64,000 nucleotides of DNA from Epiperipatus broadwayi (GCA_028023455.1 JAQFVV010000012.1:16320364-16384363), one strand, 5' to 3'. Shown: positions 1 through 11,636, numbered from the stretch's first letter. The notes: generated by a model from the letters alone, not told the origin. Translations and numbers: made by a program.

Positions 1-863
1 TTTGACATTATCTGAAAAAATTTTACTCACTTTCCAATGACTGATCATTTTTGTCCTAAATTCTTTAAATTTCCAAAGTTCCTTTTAGTTTGTCTTTGGC
101 ATGAATTCCAAAGAAAAATCTAATCCCTCTTCCTGATTAAATGCATGGGTATTAAAAAGTTGCATTTTTCTACTTCCAGAGAATGAGTATCATGAATGGC
201 TTTGGCGAAGCTAAACCATACTGTTTTTATCCTGTATTAAGATTACACTCAATCAAGAATATTTATTATATTCAAAATTATATTCAATGTTATAGTGCAG
301 TATATGAATGTGAATGTAACTGATAAATGATTTTTTAAATTTTGGAATCAATTTTTTTATTTTCTTTAATGTTTTATTTAAAAAAAAGTTATTTAACTTA
401 TTAATTACTTTTGCTCAAACCTGTAGTGTAAACTAACCTTGTAGTATGAATCCATAGCTATGGCCCTGACAGTAAAATCTACTGTGTAATATAGATTTTG
501 GTTTTAACCTATAAATATCCCTTCCCTCATTCCTTTTTTTTTAAAAATAAAAACCAAAAAAAAATAAAGATTTACATCACTAAAATTATTTTACACTTTT
601 GAGATGAAGTCAACTGTTATGTGTTACATTATCTAAAGCAGGGAAGGGGTCTTTTTTTCTGTTAAGGACCACTTGAATACTTATTCAAGGGCTATACAAA
701 ATTATCAACTCAAAAATTAGCTTTCTACATTTGATCAAACATTTAATTAATTTATCCCTAATTATTAGGAATGGCCAATCTTTTCAGCTGGCAGACCAAT
801 TTCAACCTGTCCTTTTTAAATGAGAGCCATAATTTATTTGTGAATTAAAAATAAACTAACATT
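1..863. other. AT-rich stretch, no recognised feature
   Basis: No long open frame, terminal repeat or protein similarity could be seen. It contains short A and T runs only. It ends at the left inverted-repeat arm of the old Penelope-like element. Confidence 0.5.
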
Positions 864-1015
864 ATATATATATAATCATATAAAATAGATATAATCAGAA
901 TACTCTGGAATAAACTCTAAAATATTCAATATACCAATATAAAAAAAATCAATAACATCTGTAGCCAGCTTATGGCAGTGTACACCATCCTAAGTAGCAT
1001 TTAACAGTTAAAATT
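864..1015 (-). repeat. Left inverted-repeat arm flanking PLE-1
   Basis: The reverse complement of this segment matches 3360-3497. Shared blocks include the stretch around gtagcatttaacag, the block around gcttatgg.agtgtaca and the block around ggaataaactctaaaat. The two arms face each other across about 2.3 kb that contains the decayed PLE-1 frame. Long inverted copies of terminal sequence next to PLEs are a known feature of that class; the assignment here is inferred from position. Confidence 0.6.
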
Positions 1016-1065
1016 TCAACAACAAAAAAATCATTCAAGTCATAAAAAACTTTTTTTCTCTTTAA

Positions 1066-1165
1066 TTAAATTTTAACTGTTAAATGCTACTCATATAGCT
1101 ATGACATTTTTATTTTGGTATATTGAATATTTTAGACTTTATTCAGAGTATGTTGGATATTATTT
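1066..1165 (+). repeat. Second, partial copy of the PLE-1 terminal repeat, inverted to 864-1015
   Basis: The block starting near ttttaactgttaaatgctact and ending near tttattcagagtatg is the reverse complement of 888-1015 with some loss in the middle. The two copies form a hairpin with a loop of roughly 50 bp. It has the same orientation as the right arm at 3360-3497. Confidence 0.6.
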
Positions 1166-1929
1166 TTATTTGATTTTACATGTTTTTCTGGAATATCTTC
1201 CATGCCATATTGTAACAATAATGCTCTGTGATTAATGCATGAATGGTGAAGAAATTATAAAAGATTAATAAAACTTTACCATAGCACAGAATTTTTAAGT
1301 ATCAAAGCAATAATGTTTATTCAGACATTTGCTATTTAAAGCTCAATGGTATAATTAATAGTCATATTAGAATTAAAAAGGTCAATATTTAATAATTATG
1401 GAGGTAATAAATTCGTTTTCAAAAATTAAAATGAATTGAAAAGTATAAAATTGTTTCAAAAAAAACTATTTACAATAATGAATTTTAAAATTGGTTGAAT
1501 TTAAAAATGATTTTTATATTTATAAAGAATTTTTACACCGATAATTAATGCAGAAATATAATAAAAAGTTACAATTTTAATGCAATAAATAATTTCCTCA
1601 GAAGATTGATTTTGCCAAAAAAGAATGTAATATAGTAAATTAAATTGATAAATATTTAGATTTGTTTGATATTCCATTTTGGGATAAAATTTGTTGGACC
1701 TATAAAAAAACGTATAAATGAAAATTATTGCAACCATAGAAAGTGCTTATGAAATGCGTGATATTCATGGGGAATGATATCTAAAATAACTTCATTTAAT
1801 CTTTCTTATATAAAATATGATACATGGTATAAGTAGGTTATTTTAATAAAAAAAAAAACAAAACATTTTTCTGGTAATAAAATTTCATGCATTAAGGAGA
1901 ATAAAGATAGAAAATTAAATTTAATGTAC
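1166..1929. other. AT-rich stretch between PLE-1 terminal repeat and decayed ORF
   Basis: No convincing coding or structural signal. It may be the 5' part of the PLE-1 element, because it lies between its terminal repeat and the first recognisable peptide traces. Confidence 0.3.
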
Positions 1930-3190
1930 AGATAAATATAGAGAACAAATGCACCAACAAATTGAAAAATTAAAGTTTAAATTATTAAATACTTATTCTG
2001 CTGATGCAATAAGAATGAAGTTCATTAATTCTATACTTAAATCTATTTAAATAAAGTATTTAACAGAAAATTGTATTTATCTATTAGCACCAAAGATTTC
2101 TGGAAATTTAAAAATACCTAGAGAAAATTTGCCTATAGGCTTATATTGGATTTTGTAAATTGCTTGTTTGATCAAGCAGCACTTAATATTGCAATGTTAT
2201 TGCAAGACAGATTAAGCTTTGGCTGATGAAGAAAGATTATTTACTTTGGATTGTGGCAGAAATGTATGGATCTATTAAAAGAAAAGAATCTATTCATGTT
2301 ATTGATTAATGTTTATACAATAAAGAGATATGCAAGTTTAAGCACTTATTTCATAAAGATTTATTAATGTTTATTGATCATATTGAAAATAAATTGTATA
2401 TAATGGATGATGGTTGGCTCATGGAATTGCCTCTTCCAGCTGCTATATGTAGTTTTATGGTGTCATTTTATGAAAAGAATATTTTAAAATAATTTTTTTC
2501 TTTAGGTGTTAATGGTTATTTTGGATATGTAGATGATGTGACTATTAATGGATCACCTGTTATATTAGTGCTTTTTTAAATGTTTCTACTTCAGAGGATT
2601 GTGAACTTAAAATATCTTGATTAAACTTTATGGAGAGAAGATAATATAATCAATTATAAAAGTTCATAAAATCATTGTCAATTAAGGAATTTATCCATCC
2701 CAAGACAAATGTTCCTCTTATGTATAAATTAACTGGATTTAGAACTTTTTTGTTTAGAAATATTTTATGTAAGTTTCAGAGTGATAAATTATTCAATATT
2801 GAAATATATGCTAAACATTTATTGAAGGTAGGATATAACAGGAAAGATAATTTATTTAATTTATACATATATGGAGGAAATGGATTTCATAACCATATAT
2901 AAATAACAGTATATGTAGTAGGATTTATCATTAGTTTCTGCTCATTTTAATGTTGGACCAAATAGTGTTAGATTAATTATTAATGGAAAGGATGTTGCTG
3001 ATAAAATCAATAAATATTATATTATTTATGAAGAAATGTGACATTGTTGATCCAGTTACATTGATGAGATGAAATGTGCAATGAAAAAAAAAATTCATGA
3101 GCATGAACTTTTATACAATAAGTTGCATTATTCTGTAGATAAATTTAAATTTTCATTTGCTGAACATTCAGCTAATTAGTAATAGAGATT
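1930..3190 (+). pseudogene. Decayed Penelope-like element (PLE-1), RT and GIY-YIG remnants
   Basis: Conceptual translation in shifting frames gives traces of a Penelope-like reverse transcriptase. Around 2420-2540 a run with an LP-then-small-residue motif is followed by a stop, then GYVDDV at about 2523-2540, which fits the catalytic YxDD box. A 75-codon open piece (2675-2902) holds a hydrophobic-basic run and LLKVGY, resembling the segment after the RT palm in PLEs. Between about 3025 and 3175 the peptide reads like a worn GIY-YIG domain: IYEEM, then SYIDEM, KIHEHE and AEHS in the expected spacing. Many stops and frameshifts make it a fossil. It lies between inverted-repeat arms at 864-1015 and 3360-3497. 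It is a different, older family from the copies at 57-64 kb. Family-level assignment is likely; the exact limits are uncertain. Confidence 0.5.
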
Positions 3191-3359
3191 TTTGCTTTGA
3201 TATTTTTATTTTATATGTAGAAAACAATTTGAAAAAAAGATAATCATATTTTAAATATGACAGATAATGTACTAAATAAGCGATATAATTATGGGAATAT
3301 ACTTTATGGAAAGTGGGCCATTCACATGGGAACATTAGTGTTGTGAGATTTTGAGATTT

Positions 3360-3497
3360 TTTTGTTTAAATTTTTACTGTTAAATGCTACTCAGATAATG
3401 TACACTACCATAAGCTGATGACTGATTTTTTTTACATTAGTATATTGAACATTTTAGAGTTTATTCCAGAATATTTTGATTATATATATATATGTTC
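3360..3497 (+). repeat. Right inverted-repeat arm flanking PLE-1
   Basis: Reverse-complement partner of 864-1015 and direct partner of 1066-1165, with about 80 percent similarity by eye. It is followed by a short TA microsatellite at about 3481-3491. Confidence 0.6.
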
Positions 3498-4113
3498 CAC
3501 ATTTAATATTTTTTCCAATTCCCTTGTAATTATTCTTTGTGACATATTTATATTATAGAATTTCTTTTTATGTTCTGGACAAACTATTTCTACAGCAGCT
3601 AGGATACAATCATTTATAAACTCCCTTTCAGAAAATACTTTTGAAGTTTCTATTTTTTTTTTTTTTTTAAATAATGTAATTTGCTTTCAGAATTTTCTGA
3701 CTTGGACTTTTTATGAGATATATCAGCCACTTAATAAGGTTCCAATTCAAGTTTTCTATTTTAATATTTCTTTCTTTCATTCCAATAATTTTGTTGTAAT
3801 CTGATTGTTTTTGATAAATAGAGCCTCTTAACATTGTGCTCTTAATTCATTAAAATAATTTCCAGACATCACATGCACATAAATTTATTATTTTTTTCTA
3901 TAAAAAAATATGCATTGATTCATTTCTATTGAAATATGCAATTTTCTGTATCAATTTTTTAAATATTGCTCAGTATAGCTATCCTAAGGGGGGGGGGGGT
4001 GATAGCCAAATAGTAATAATAAAGCAAAGTAAAATTGTAATTTTATTTTTGCGAATATACAGTTAGCCTGTGAAAATCACTATAAAAACAAACAATATAT
4101 CCTCAGCATGGTA
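3498..4113. other. AT-rich stretch, no recognised feature
   Basis: It contains a T run near 3653-3668 and a G run near 3988-3998. No gene or repeat boundary is visible before the hAT element. Confidence 0.4.
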
Positions 4114-4121
4114 ATTACATT

Positions 4122-6105
4122 TAGGGCTGCACCCATAAGCAAAATGGCAAATTACCGATTAATCAGCCATACATTATCAGCTGATACCATTTAATCAGCC
4201 AATAAATAATTACAGTTAAACATCCAGTGGCCATTTCTTTGGAGATCTCTCGCGCTAACAACATAGCACCGTTACATTGTGGGAGCATAAAAACTAAACA
4301 GTTTTTAGACAGGTTTTTAGTGCGGCAAGAATCGAATGCAAACATTTATATATATACATAATAAAAGTATTTATAAAATTAAGGCTATTTTAATTTATTT
4401 TTTCCATTTTTATATGCATTAGCAAATAAAACTTAAATAAATATATATTCTGAGCACAACGATGAATTAATTCTATATACATTTAATTCAATGAAAAAAA
4501 TTGATTCAAGATGTAATTTGTTGCTAGGAACGGATTAAGTTTGTAAGCCTATAGGTATCATTGTACTTAAGGTTGCCATGCCACTGGTTGAATGATCAAT
4601 TTCAGCAAGAAAGAGCTATTTTGAGAATTGTTTTTTTTTTTAAGGTTCCCACACAGCTACATGAATCAGTAAACAAAGAAATAATGTGCTTGAATAGTAT
4701 AACTTGACAAGTGATAAGTTATTCTTAGTAATGACAAATTCTGGAGAAAATATGGTAGCTGGAATCAGGAATTGCAACTTACAAGTATTATCATGCTTTC
4801 TACATACACTGCAGGTGATACTTAACAAATGCATATTTTTTCAACAAGCTGTGAAAACTATAACCACAGCTAATAGAAATGTCCCACATTTTAATCATTG
4901 TGTTTTAGCTTTAAACATATTAGAAGATTTACAAAACAAGTTAGGTTTACAGAAACACAAATTAATTCAAGATATTCCTACTCTTTGAAATTCTGCATAC
5001 TATGTTAGAAAGAAACTTGGAAGAACAAAAAGCCCTTGTCACATAAACTATAGACAATAAAATACCTATGTTGAGCCCTTATCAGTGGTCTCTCATTGAT
5101 AAAATTGTTCTACTTTTAAACCATTTGAAGAAATTACTCTGGAAGCCAGCAAATGAGAAACCATATTATCTTTAATAACTCCCATAATAGAGACTCGGAA
5201 TTCATTCCCGTCAAAAACAAAAAGCAGTAGTTTCTTTAGTGGCATTTATACCACAGTAGTTTCAATGAAGAAAAGACTTTCAGTATATATAAAAAACAAG
5301 TCTTTATGCTTATGATCTTTATTCGATCCAAGATTCAAAATGAAATTTCAAAAAGAGAATATGGTTGAGGAAATAAAAAGATGGACATTTGATAGCTTAG
5401 GTATTGATAATTTAAAATCTCAAAAAAAAATTAAATTCTGAAGATGATCAAGATTGAGGAAAATCTTTTAAGTTTTTCCAATTTATTTGATGAATTAGTT
5501 TTTGGTAAATGAAAGAATGAAGAAGAGCATGTTTTCCAAATGAAAGAAAAAAAACAAACGAACAAACGTTTCGATTAACAACTAGAAAATATTTAAATTT
5601 ACCTCTTATACCAAGACATAGTGATCCATTGTTCTGAAGATCAAAAGAACTTTCCCCCAATTTGAGCAAACTAACAATGAACGGACTCCAGCATCTTCTA
5701 TTGAAAGTGAGAGAATTTTCAGTACTGGAGGTAACATTTATGAACTGACAAGGAATAAGCTATGCTTTAAAAATGGGAAATTCTCATGTTTGTGCATTAC
5801 AATTTAAAAATTTTGAATATTAAATTTTTAATATGTTAAAAAAAAAGAAATAATTATAATGGGTTAAAAAAGAAATAACTCTTTAAAAGGATAAACTAAT
5901 AGGAATAATTTTTTAACAGATTAAAATATATAAAAGGAATAATTTGAATTAAAATGTTATTAATTTTCATTTTTTCATATAATAAATATATAACAGAAAT
6001 CTTTGATTTTTAATTACTAACCCTATACCCAACAATATTAAAATACAAAAATTGTCAATTATCAAGATTAATTGGGGAAATGACCGATTAATCGGTGCGA
6101 CTCTA
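4122..6105 (+). mobile_element. hAT DNA transposon, decayed, with 8-bp target duplication
   Basis: The element is bounded by attacatt at 4114-4121 and the identical attacatt at 6106-6113, the 8-bp duplication expected of hAT insertions. Its ends read tagggctgcacc on the left and, on the reverse strand, tagagtcgcacc on the right, so they are short imperfect terminal inverted repeats starting with TAG. Inner subterminal blocks also match (ccgattaatc on both ends). The total length is 1984 bp. It holds a broken transposase gene in the forward direction. The perfect target duplication together with the decayed gene shows an old insertion that was not rearranged. Confidence 0.85.
4690..5790 (+). 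pseudogene. hAT-family transposase, degraded
   Basis: An open piece of 94 codons (4704-4988) carries NSGENMVAGIRN, a CFLHTLQ block and HKLIQDI. These correspond to the hAT catalytic-domain segment in which an Asp-containing DN..NM motif precedes C.aHtLqL and later KLiqDvpTRWNSt. In this copy the expected TDN reads MTN. Further on, WSLIDKIV follows in frame fragments, and at about 5698-5760 the peptide SIESERIFSTGGNIY matches the start of the C-terminal dimerisation (hATC) domain. Several stops and frameshifts lie between these blocks. The N-terminal zinc finger (BED) is not visible. In a live element this enzyme cuts and joins transposon ends in the nucleus; this copy cannot make it. Confidence 0.75.
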
Positions 6106-6113
6106 ATTACATT

Positions 6114-6565
6114 TGTAGTTAGATAGATCATACAATATAGATAATTTGTTGGGAAGATTGCACTTCTGATAGCATAAACTAGAACAATTATAAAACTTGG
6201 ATGTAGCTGGAAATATATTTTATTTTACTTAACTCTTAAATTCAATATTTCAACTATATACGTGTTAAAATAGAAGTTTCATGCGAGGCCATTTTATATG
6301 TTTTTTATAATGTTTGGGGACTGCATTGAAAGCTTTCAAGAGCCAGAACTGGCTCCAGAGCTGGAGATTCTCCAATCCTGATTTAAAGCATTTATACGTA
6401 CAATATTATTTATATATTACTAATGAATGAATTTATATATTTGATGTAAGTAATAAACAATACAACTTTGTTTGAATAAGTAAATTAGCAAACTAATAGA
6501 AAATCCATGTGTGTTAGTCATATATACGAGTGTTATTTTTTTGTAAAAGGAAGCAAGTAAAGTGA
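6114..6565. other. AT-rich stretch, no recognised feature
   Basis: No coding signal. A short more GC-rich block near 6335-6375 (gagccagaactggctccag) is unassigned. Confidence 0.3.
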
Positions 6566-6733
6566 CATTACTACAATGTTCATATGACCAATATTTCCTG
6601 ATTTTAGCTTACACATTGATATTTATTAACAAATTCTTCTATTCCTATAACTTTTATGCTATCTAATGGAAACTTTAGTAATCAATAGATACAAAATGGT
6701 AATATTTAATATATTCTTATCCAGTACTGTCCT

Positions 6734-6792
6734 ATCCAAATATCCTGACTAGTTTCTAGCTTATAACTTTCATCAGTGCAGAGCTTTTTGGA
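6734..6792 (-). ncRNA. Hammerhead ribozyme motif, HHR-1 family, old copy
   Basis: On the minus strand the core CTGATGA is followed by a small hairpin (AAG..., loop, ...GCT), then GAAA, a two-base-pair stem III in CTAG, and the cleavage triplet GTC. Distal stem I can still form (TCCAAA with TTTGGA), but proximal stem I next to the core is disrupted. The core is conserved while stem II differs from the 31-kb copies by a paired A-T for G-C change. Self-cleavage is doubtful because of the stem I mismatches. Confidence 0.55.
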
Positions 6793-6897
6793 ACCATGCA
6801 CTAGGACTTTTGGATCTAATGTATCTTTCCTCTAACAGCCATTTATCACATTTTGTTATACTATCGAGCTACCAGCCCATATTGCAAAATTTGTTAA

Positions 6898-6966
6898 ATT
6901 TTTTTAAATCCAAGCTTATTTGTTTGCAAGGCCATAAGCAAGAAATTAGTTAGGAATGCTTGGATA
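6898..6966 (+). ncRNA. Degenerate hammerhead relic, HHR-1 family
   Basis: The flanking arms CCAAGC and GCTTGG pair as distal stem I, and GGCCATAAGC plus AGAAATTAG keep the stem II and GAAA regions. The CTGATGA box is lost (reads TTTGCAA). It is a dead relic recognised only by comparison with 31035-31093. Confidence 0.35.
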
Positions 6967-7289
6967 TGACAGCACTAGATAGATATTTTTTAAGCACAGG
7001 TAGACAGTGTAATAATTGTAAAAATAGAAAAATTTATTAATGAATAGCAAAGTGTAAGCTAAGATCAGGTGATGATAGTCATGTCATATCTTATTGATTT
7101 TTATACAAATTCTAGTCTCTAAGATTATTTTTTAAAAAAACTAGTTACCATAATATTTCAGAAAAAGCAAATAAATTTGGATTGAAAAAATGAACAAGTT
7201 TTACAATTTGGACTGGTAACTAATAATATAATAAAAAGTAAAAAAAAAAGACAGAGAAAGGTGCATCAAATTAAATGCTTTCTTCAAAA

Positions 7290-7352
7290 AAAATAAATAC
7301 AAAAAAACTCCTAACTAATGAAAGCTATAAGCTAGAAATTAGAATAGGAATA
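7290..7352 (+). ncRNA. Degenerate hammerhead relic, HHR-1 family
   Basis: It reads CTAATGA in place of CTGATGA, then AAGCTATAAGCTA, GAAA and TTAG. Stem II pairs as AGC with GCT. The conserved G of the core is changed, so cleavage is not expected. Confidence 0.4.
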
Positions 7353-7480
7353 TTTAGATGGAACAGCAATGAGTAGGGATTTATTAAGCACTATTATTTG
7401 GCATCTAAAGCTTACACTTGATGGCATAAAAGTTATAAAAATATTAGAATTGCCTAATAATTATTGCAATATTTTGAAGT

Positions 7481-9002
7481 GATCTTTGTTCATATGTTAT
7501 TACATGAAAATAGGAAGATTATAAGTATGATGGCAAACACAGATATATAATATAAACTTATAAAATTTGTTGCTGATATATATGCATATATGCTCATATG
7601 AATTTTACACTATTGACTTTCTAAATGAATAATTTTGTGATAAAAACCAAACACTTATATTACACTAATCATTCATTAATATTTTCAACAAGCTGATAAA
7701 CTAGCAATTAATAATTCAGCATCTTTTTTAATCTGATCAAAATTATAAGGGAAGGGATTTAGTCAGGTAACATTTTTTATTTAACCTAGACTTAATTTAC
7801 ACATTTTAAGAATAAAGATATTAAAATAAATATATTAATATTCCTGATTGTATGACTATATGTTTCTAGTTTGTCTTCAAGAGAAAATTGTTCAAATGCT
7901 CTAATAAATTGTGATTTTCATTTTTTCCCTACAAAATAGCAAGCAAAAAAAGGTGGAAACATATTTTATCTACTTTTTAAAAATATTTATATTGTTTACA
8001 AAATACTATTAAAAAATAATAGAAATCGTATTGCAACAATCTTAAGGAAAAAACAAAAGCCTTGAACTGCTACATGTTATTTAAAATCTGTTATAAATAT
8101 TATCAAAAAAAAAAAAATTGCTCCCATTTTTATTCATTATTTTATTATAAAAATAGTCAACAGATTATACACATAAAATGTATTGAAAATATCCAAGTGT
8201 TAAAATTAAGCTATAATTTAAATGTAAATATGAGTTGACTTATAATTATGTGTCGAATTATTTCCATCAATCTAGTTGAATTATTAAATGTTTTTAGAAA
8301 AATTCAAATTAATTTATGATTTTCTAAATATATTCAAATACTATTAAAACACAATTAGTATGAAACTTCTTCTCTTTCTTCAGATAGTATTGGCCTGACT
8401 AGAAAACAGCTAACATAAAAATTAACTGATCCAAATCAGTAATCATTAGATGCATGCATACTGAATTTTAAGATGAAGCTCTAATCATTAATGCTATTCT
8501 GTCAAAAACAACAATCAGTAGACATTGTATATACTTAGCAATGAAAGTTTTCCGGAATTCTTTTTTTTTTTTTTTTCAAGGGCAAGATTAATAAGTAGTT
8601 TTCCAAACATTACTATCTAAATTTCAATTATGGATAGATTAATACAAAAATTTCAAATTTAAGGGGTAAACAATAAGCAGTTAAATGATAATAAGAATGG
8701 TACAATATAATGTTTCACAAGTGGTCATTAATTTTAATTGGACATGATAATCATTAACTTCAATCTGGAAATGATATATCTGCATTGGCTTAAAGTTATC
8801 CACCAATAGATTTCTTTCTCCTTATCAAATAACTTTGAATGGAATATTTTTTACTATCGTCAAATATTTCTGTCCATATTATTGATAAATAATGTGTAAC
8901 TAAAATTATAATCAATATCTTTTTTGAATGATAATCCTATGCTTTTTTCTACAAAAATAATCCACAACTACATATGACCAATCATGTCTTTCCTGGCAGC
9001 TC
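7481..9002. other. AT-rich stretch, no recognised feature
   Basis: Long T and A runs (for example 8560-8576) and no coding-like frame. Nothing supportable was seen. Confidence 0.4.
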
Positions 9003-9250
9003 ATACTTTGAATGTCTCATAATTACAGAACCAGTTAAAAAGATATTTTATCTTTCCGCGACACATTACTTGCACAACAGTGTATATCATAATAGTAGTG
9101 ATCACCCAAGATATTACTATATAACAATTGTTCCTTAATCTGTCTTCATAATTCACTGCTTTAAATAAAGCAAATATTTTATTCGTAAGTTCTAGTAGAC
9201 ACTTAATAAGTTTTGACTTATTCACATCATTTAAGTGGAGCACTTTGTAT
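9003..9250 (-). other. Possible coding exon with one membrane segment
   Basis: On the minus strand an open frame of about 80 codons begins after a CAAAG acceptor-like site and ends at a GTATGAG donor-like site next to the codons for ETFK. The predicted peptide has a charged first half (KSKLIK, NYEDRLRN) and a hydrophobic run of about 20 residues (YIVISWVITTIMIYTVVQV) followed by a basic patch (CRGKIK). Base composition is slightly less AT-rich than the surroundings. It is not recognised. It could be chance, because splice phase does not match the other candidate exon at 10351-10556. Confidence 0.2.
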
Positions 9251-9701
9251 GTAAAAATGGTAAGCAATTTTTACTATACCATGTTAAAACTAATTTGTTA
9301 AGCGCATGCTCATTACACAAGTAATATATTGTAACGTTTATTTATATACGTTGCAAATATATTGGCATTTGGTAAAAGCTAAAAAATAAAAGTAAATTTA
9401 GATTTTTTTTTGACTAATTTTTTTTTTTAAAAAAAAAATAATGTACAATGAAAGTTAAATTATTCTTTCGTTTTTTTTTTATGTAATTAGAAATAAAAGT
9501 TAGAATTAGAGAGAACAAAAGACCCAAATTATCAATCTAGATAAGAGAAAGTAAAAATATTTCAACTAATTAAAGATGGCAGAATTATGCTGAAAAAAAT
9601 AAAGACTTTGTAACATAAATTTTATAAAGAATATATAAGATTATCAACGTATATTTTGACAAACAAAAGATATGCGCAGAGTCTGAAAACTGGACCTCTA
9701 G

Positions 9702-9710
9702 TATAAAAAG
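9702..9710 (+). promoter_or_regulatory. TATA box, candidate core promoter
   Basis: The sequence TATAAAAAG is followed by a more GC-rich stretch of about 250 bp that contains a short ATG frame (9849-9953) and a consensus splice donor CCGGTAAGT at about 9984. The order TATA box, leader, donor is that of a first exon, either of a host gene or of an unrecognised LTR element. Confidence 0.3.
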
Positions 9711-9848
9711 GAGGGATTCGGTTGGAGGAACGTCTTGGTTTAGCTGATATTCTTTTGGTTGGTTTTGGATTAGAGAATCCAGACCACTCTACGATGAAAA
9801 AGTTATTCATACGAGAGTAGACCGGAGCTTTAGCTGACATCATTACCG

Positions 9849-9953
9849 ATGGACATCAGAGAAGCTTACGCGACTAGCCTATGGAACCAGCACCAAGATC
9901 AACTAATAATCAAAGGCCGTGAGCTCAATTCAACCCCGAAAAACTATGCATAG
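9849..9953 (+). other. Short ORF in a candidate first exon
   Basis: Thirty-four codons start at ACCGATGG, a fair initiation context, and encode a mixed polar peptide beginning MDIREAYATSLWNQ. The stop TAG lies 31 bp before a strong donor (GTAAGT at 9985). It may be an upstream ORF in a leader, or the start of an unrecognised retroelement gene. Composition is clearly less AT-rich than the flanks. No family is recognised. Confidence 0.25.
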
Positions 9954-10350
9954 TTATCTACTACTGAATTCACAAAACTTACCGGTAAGTAATGCTTCAT
10001 TACTCCTGATTGTGACCAAATTAAACGTTTTCAAACAATTTCTAAAAGTACATTTAAACAATCCCGATAGAGACATTAAATTTCTTGTACAAGAGACATT
10101 CATTTTTTTTTAAGGAAATTTCTAGAAGAAATTTAGATATGAACAGTAATTGTAAAATTGTTTTTTATTAATTGATTCACGTCTGAGTTGTGTTCTCTAC
10201 TTGAAAAGTAATTTATTTCAATATTTTTTTTTTCTATTAGAATAAAAATATTTCTAATACCAATTTTCATTTGTGCGTTATTAATAATAGTTATTATTTT
10301 TTATTATTAAATCTATTAGTAGTTTAATAAGATTTAAAAATGTAATTTAC

Positions 10351-10556
10351 CTTTGCCAATATGTTTGAATAAGCCCAGGAATAATAATCTTAAAAAAATA
10401 ATTCTCGTTACGGTATGATGTAATACCGATTAGTTTAAAAGTATTTTTTTTTATTTGTGAGATGTTATATGACGATTTCAGCGAATTCTTAGGAATTCTG
10501 GCGCCCAGATTAAATAAATTAAAAGCTGATTTCGTCAATAGCACAATTCTCAACAA
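10351..10556 (-). other. Possible first coding exon with mitochondrial-presequence-like N-terminus
   Basis: On the minus strand an ATG opens a 68-codon frame starting MLRIVLLTKSAFNLFNLGAR. The first 50 residues are rich in Lys, Arg, Ser and Asn with no acidic residue, which resembles a mitochondrial targeting peptide. The frame ends at TATTGGCAAAG followed by GTAAAT, a good donor site. Immediately upstream the DNA is less AT-rich (10560-10680). The protein is not recognised. A host gene running to the left is an inference. Confidence 0.3.
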
Positions 10557-10700
10557 TTAATAGGCTGAGTTGATCAGGAAATATAGCTATGTTTTTAGAA
10601 TAGAGCTTGATCAACTCATGCGCAGTTTATATTAGCGTGTAGAGGCCTAGCAAAACGGAAAACGTTATAATATATTAAGGCTATAAGTTTCAGACTATGT

Positions 10701-11245
10701 GCTTAACAAATTATTAATTACAACTTTAAATTGTCTTAAAATATTTCTAATTATAAGAGCTTCACACTGACTTGCTGTAAATCGAAAGATTTCCCGTATG
10801 TTAGCTTCTATAAAAATTGCGAACTTAATCAGTGAAGTGTAGCTTCACGCTCTCAAATCAAAATGCTTTAGATTCACCTATATAATTAAAAAGTAGGTCG
10901 AAGATAAGAGTGGCTGCTCTTGTCTTTTAAAGTCGTTAATCTTGTGTTAAGATTTGTAGACGACCCTAGTGTCGCATCTAGGCACATAATCTTAAGGTTA
11001 TAGCCTTAATATATATTACTTACATAATGATATGCACTTAACAAATTACAACTTTAAATTGTCTTACAAGATTTCTAATTATAAAAGCTTCACAGTGACT
11101 CACTGTAAATCAAAAGATTTTGTATAGAAATTGTGGACTTAATCAGTGAAGTAGTTAATAGCTTCAAGCTCTCAAATCAAAAAGTTTTAGATTTGCCTAT
11201 ATAATTAAAAAGTAGATCAAAGATAAGAGTGGCTACCATGTTAAA
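10701..11245 (+). repeat. Diverged direct duplication, period about 333 bp
   Basis: The segment from gcttaacaaatta at 10701 is repeated from gcacttaacaaatta at 11034. Shared blocks are caactttaaattgtctta, taatcagtgaagt, ctctcaaatcaaaa and aagataagagtggct. The first unit has an extra stretch (10921-11033). Function unknown. Confidence 0.7.
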
Positions 11246-11632
11246 AATCTGAGTATTAATTATTTTTAATAATCAGAAAAACATTCTGTATAGTTTAATT
11301 TATTAATGGAAGACAGATTCGAGAGCTAAAGATTCATAAATCACTTCAATAGAAAAAAAAATTGTTTGATCAATTGAATAAAACTATTATAGTCAGCCTG
11401 TCATTTTGTAGTTCAGTCATCACTTTATCTTCTAAATTACTGACTATGTAATTATTGGGGAAAAAACGATCATTACATTATATTTGCTGCATTGGAAAAA
11501 ATTACAAGTACTGAAAATAAATAATAAAACTAGTTTTAAATATTTAAAAACTTGGTTAATTAATGATGAAATTAAGGTTAAAAAAGCATTAAATAAGAAT
11601 TGCAATGGCTAAACTGGTTTAATGCTTATAAG
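11246..11632. other. AT-rich flank, no recognised feature
   Basis: Unassigned sequence up to the target-site duplication of the Gypsy-1 element. Confidence 0.4.
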
Positions 11633-11636
11633 TTAT

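Larger units (their letters stand above)
6566..7480. repeat. Old inverted copies of hammerhead repeat family HHR-1
   Basis: A minus-strand copy (about 6566-6800) and a plus-strand copy (about 7290-7480) are reverse complements over some 180 bp, with a further plus-strand partial copy around 6890-7080. All are diverged relatives of the tandem repeat at 30.6-32.1 kb: they share the ribozyme block, then a block like gtagggatttattaagcac and a trailing segment. Divergence is much higher than among the 31-kb units, so these are older insertions. Confidence 0.6.

Noticed and set aside
2225-2265. CTGATGA word in PLE-1 (gctgatgaagaaag)
   Set aside because: No stem II or suitably spaced GAAA follows, so it is not a hammerhead.
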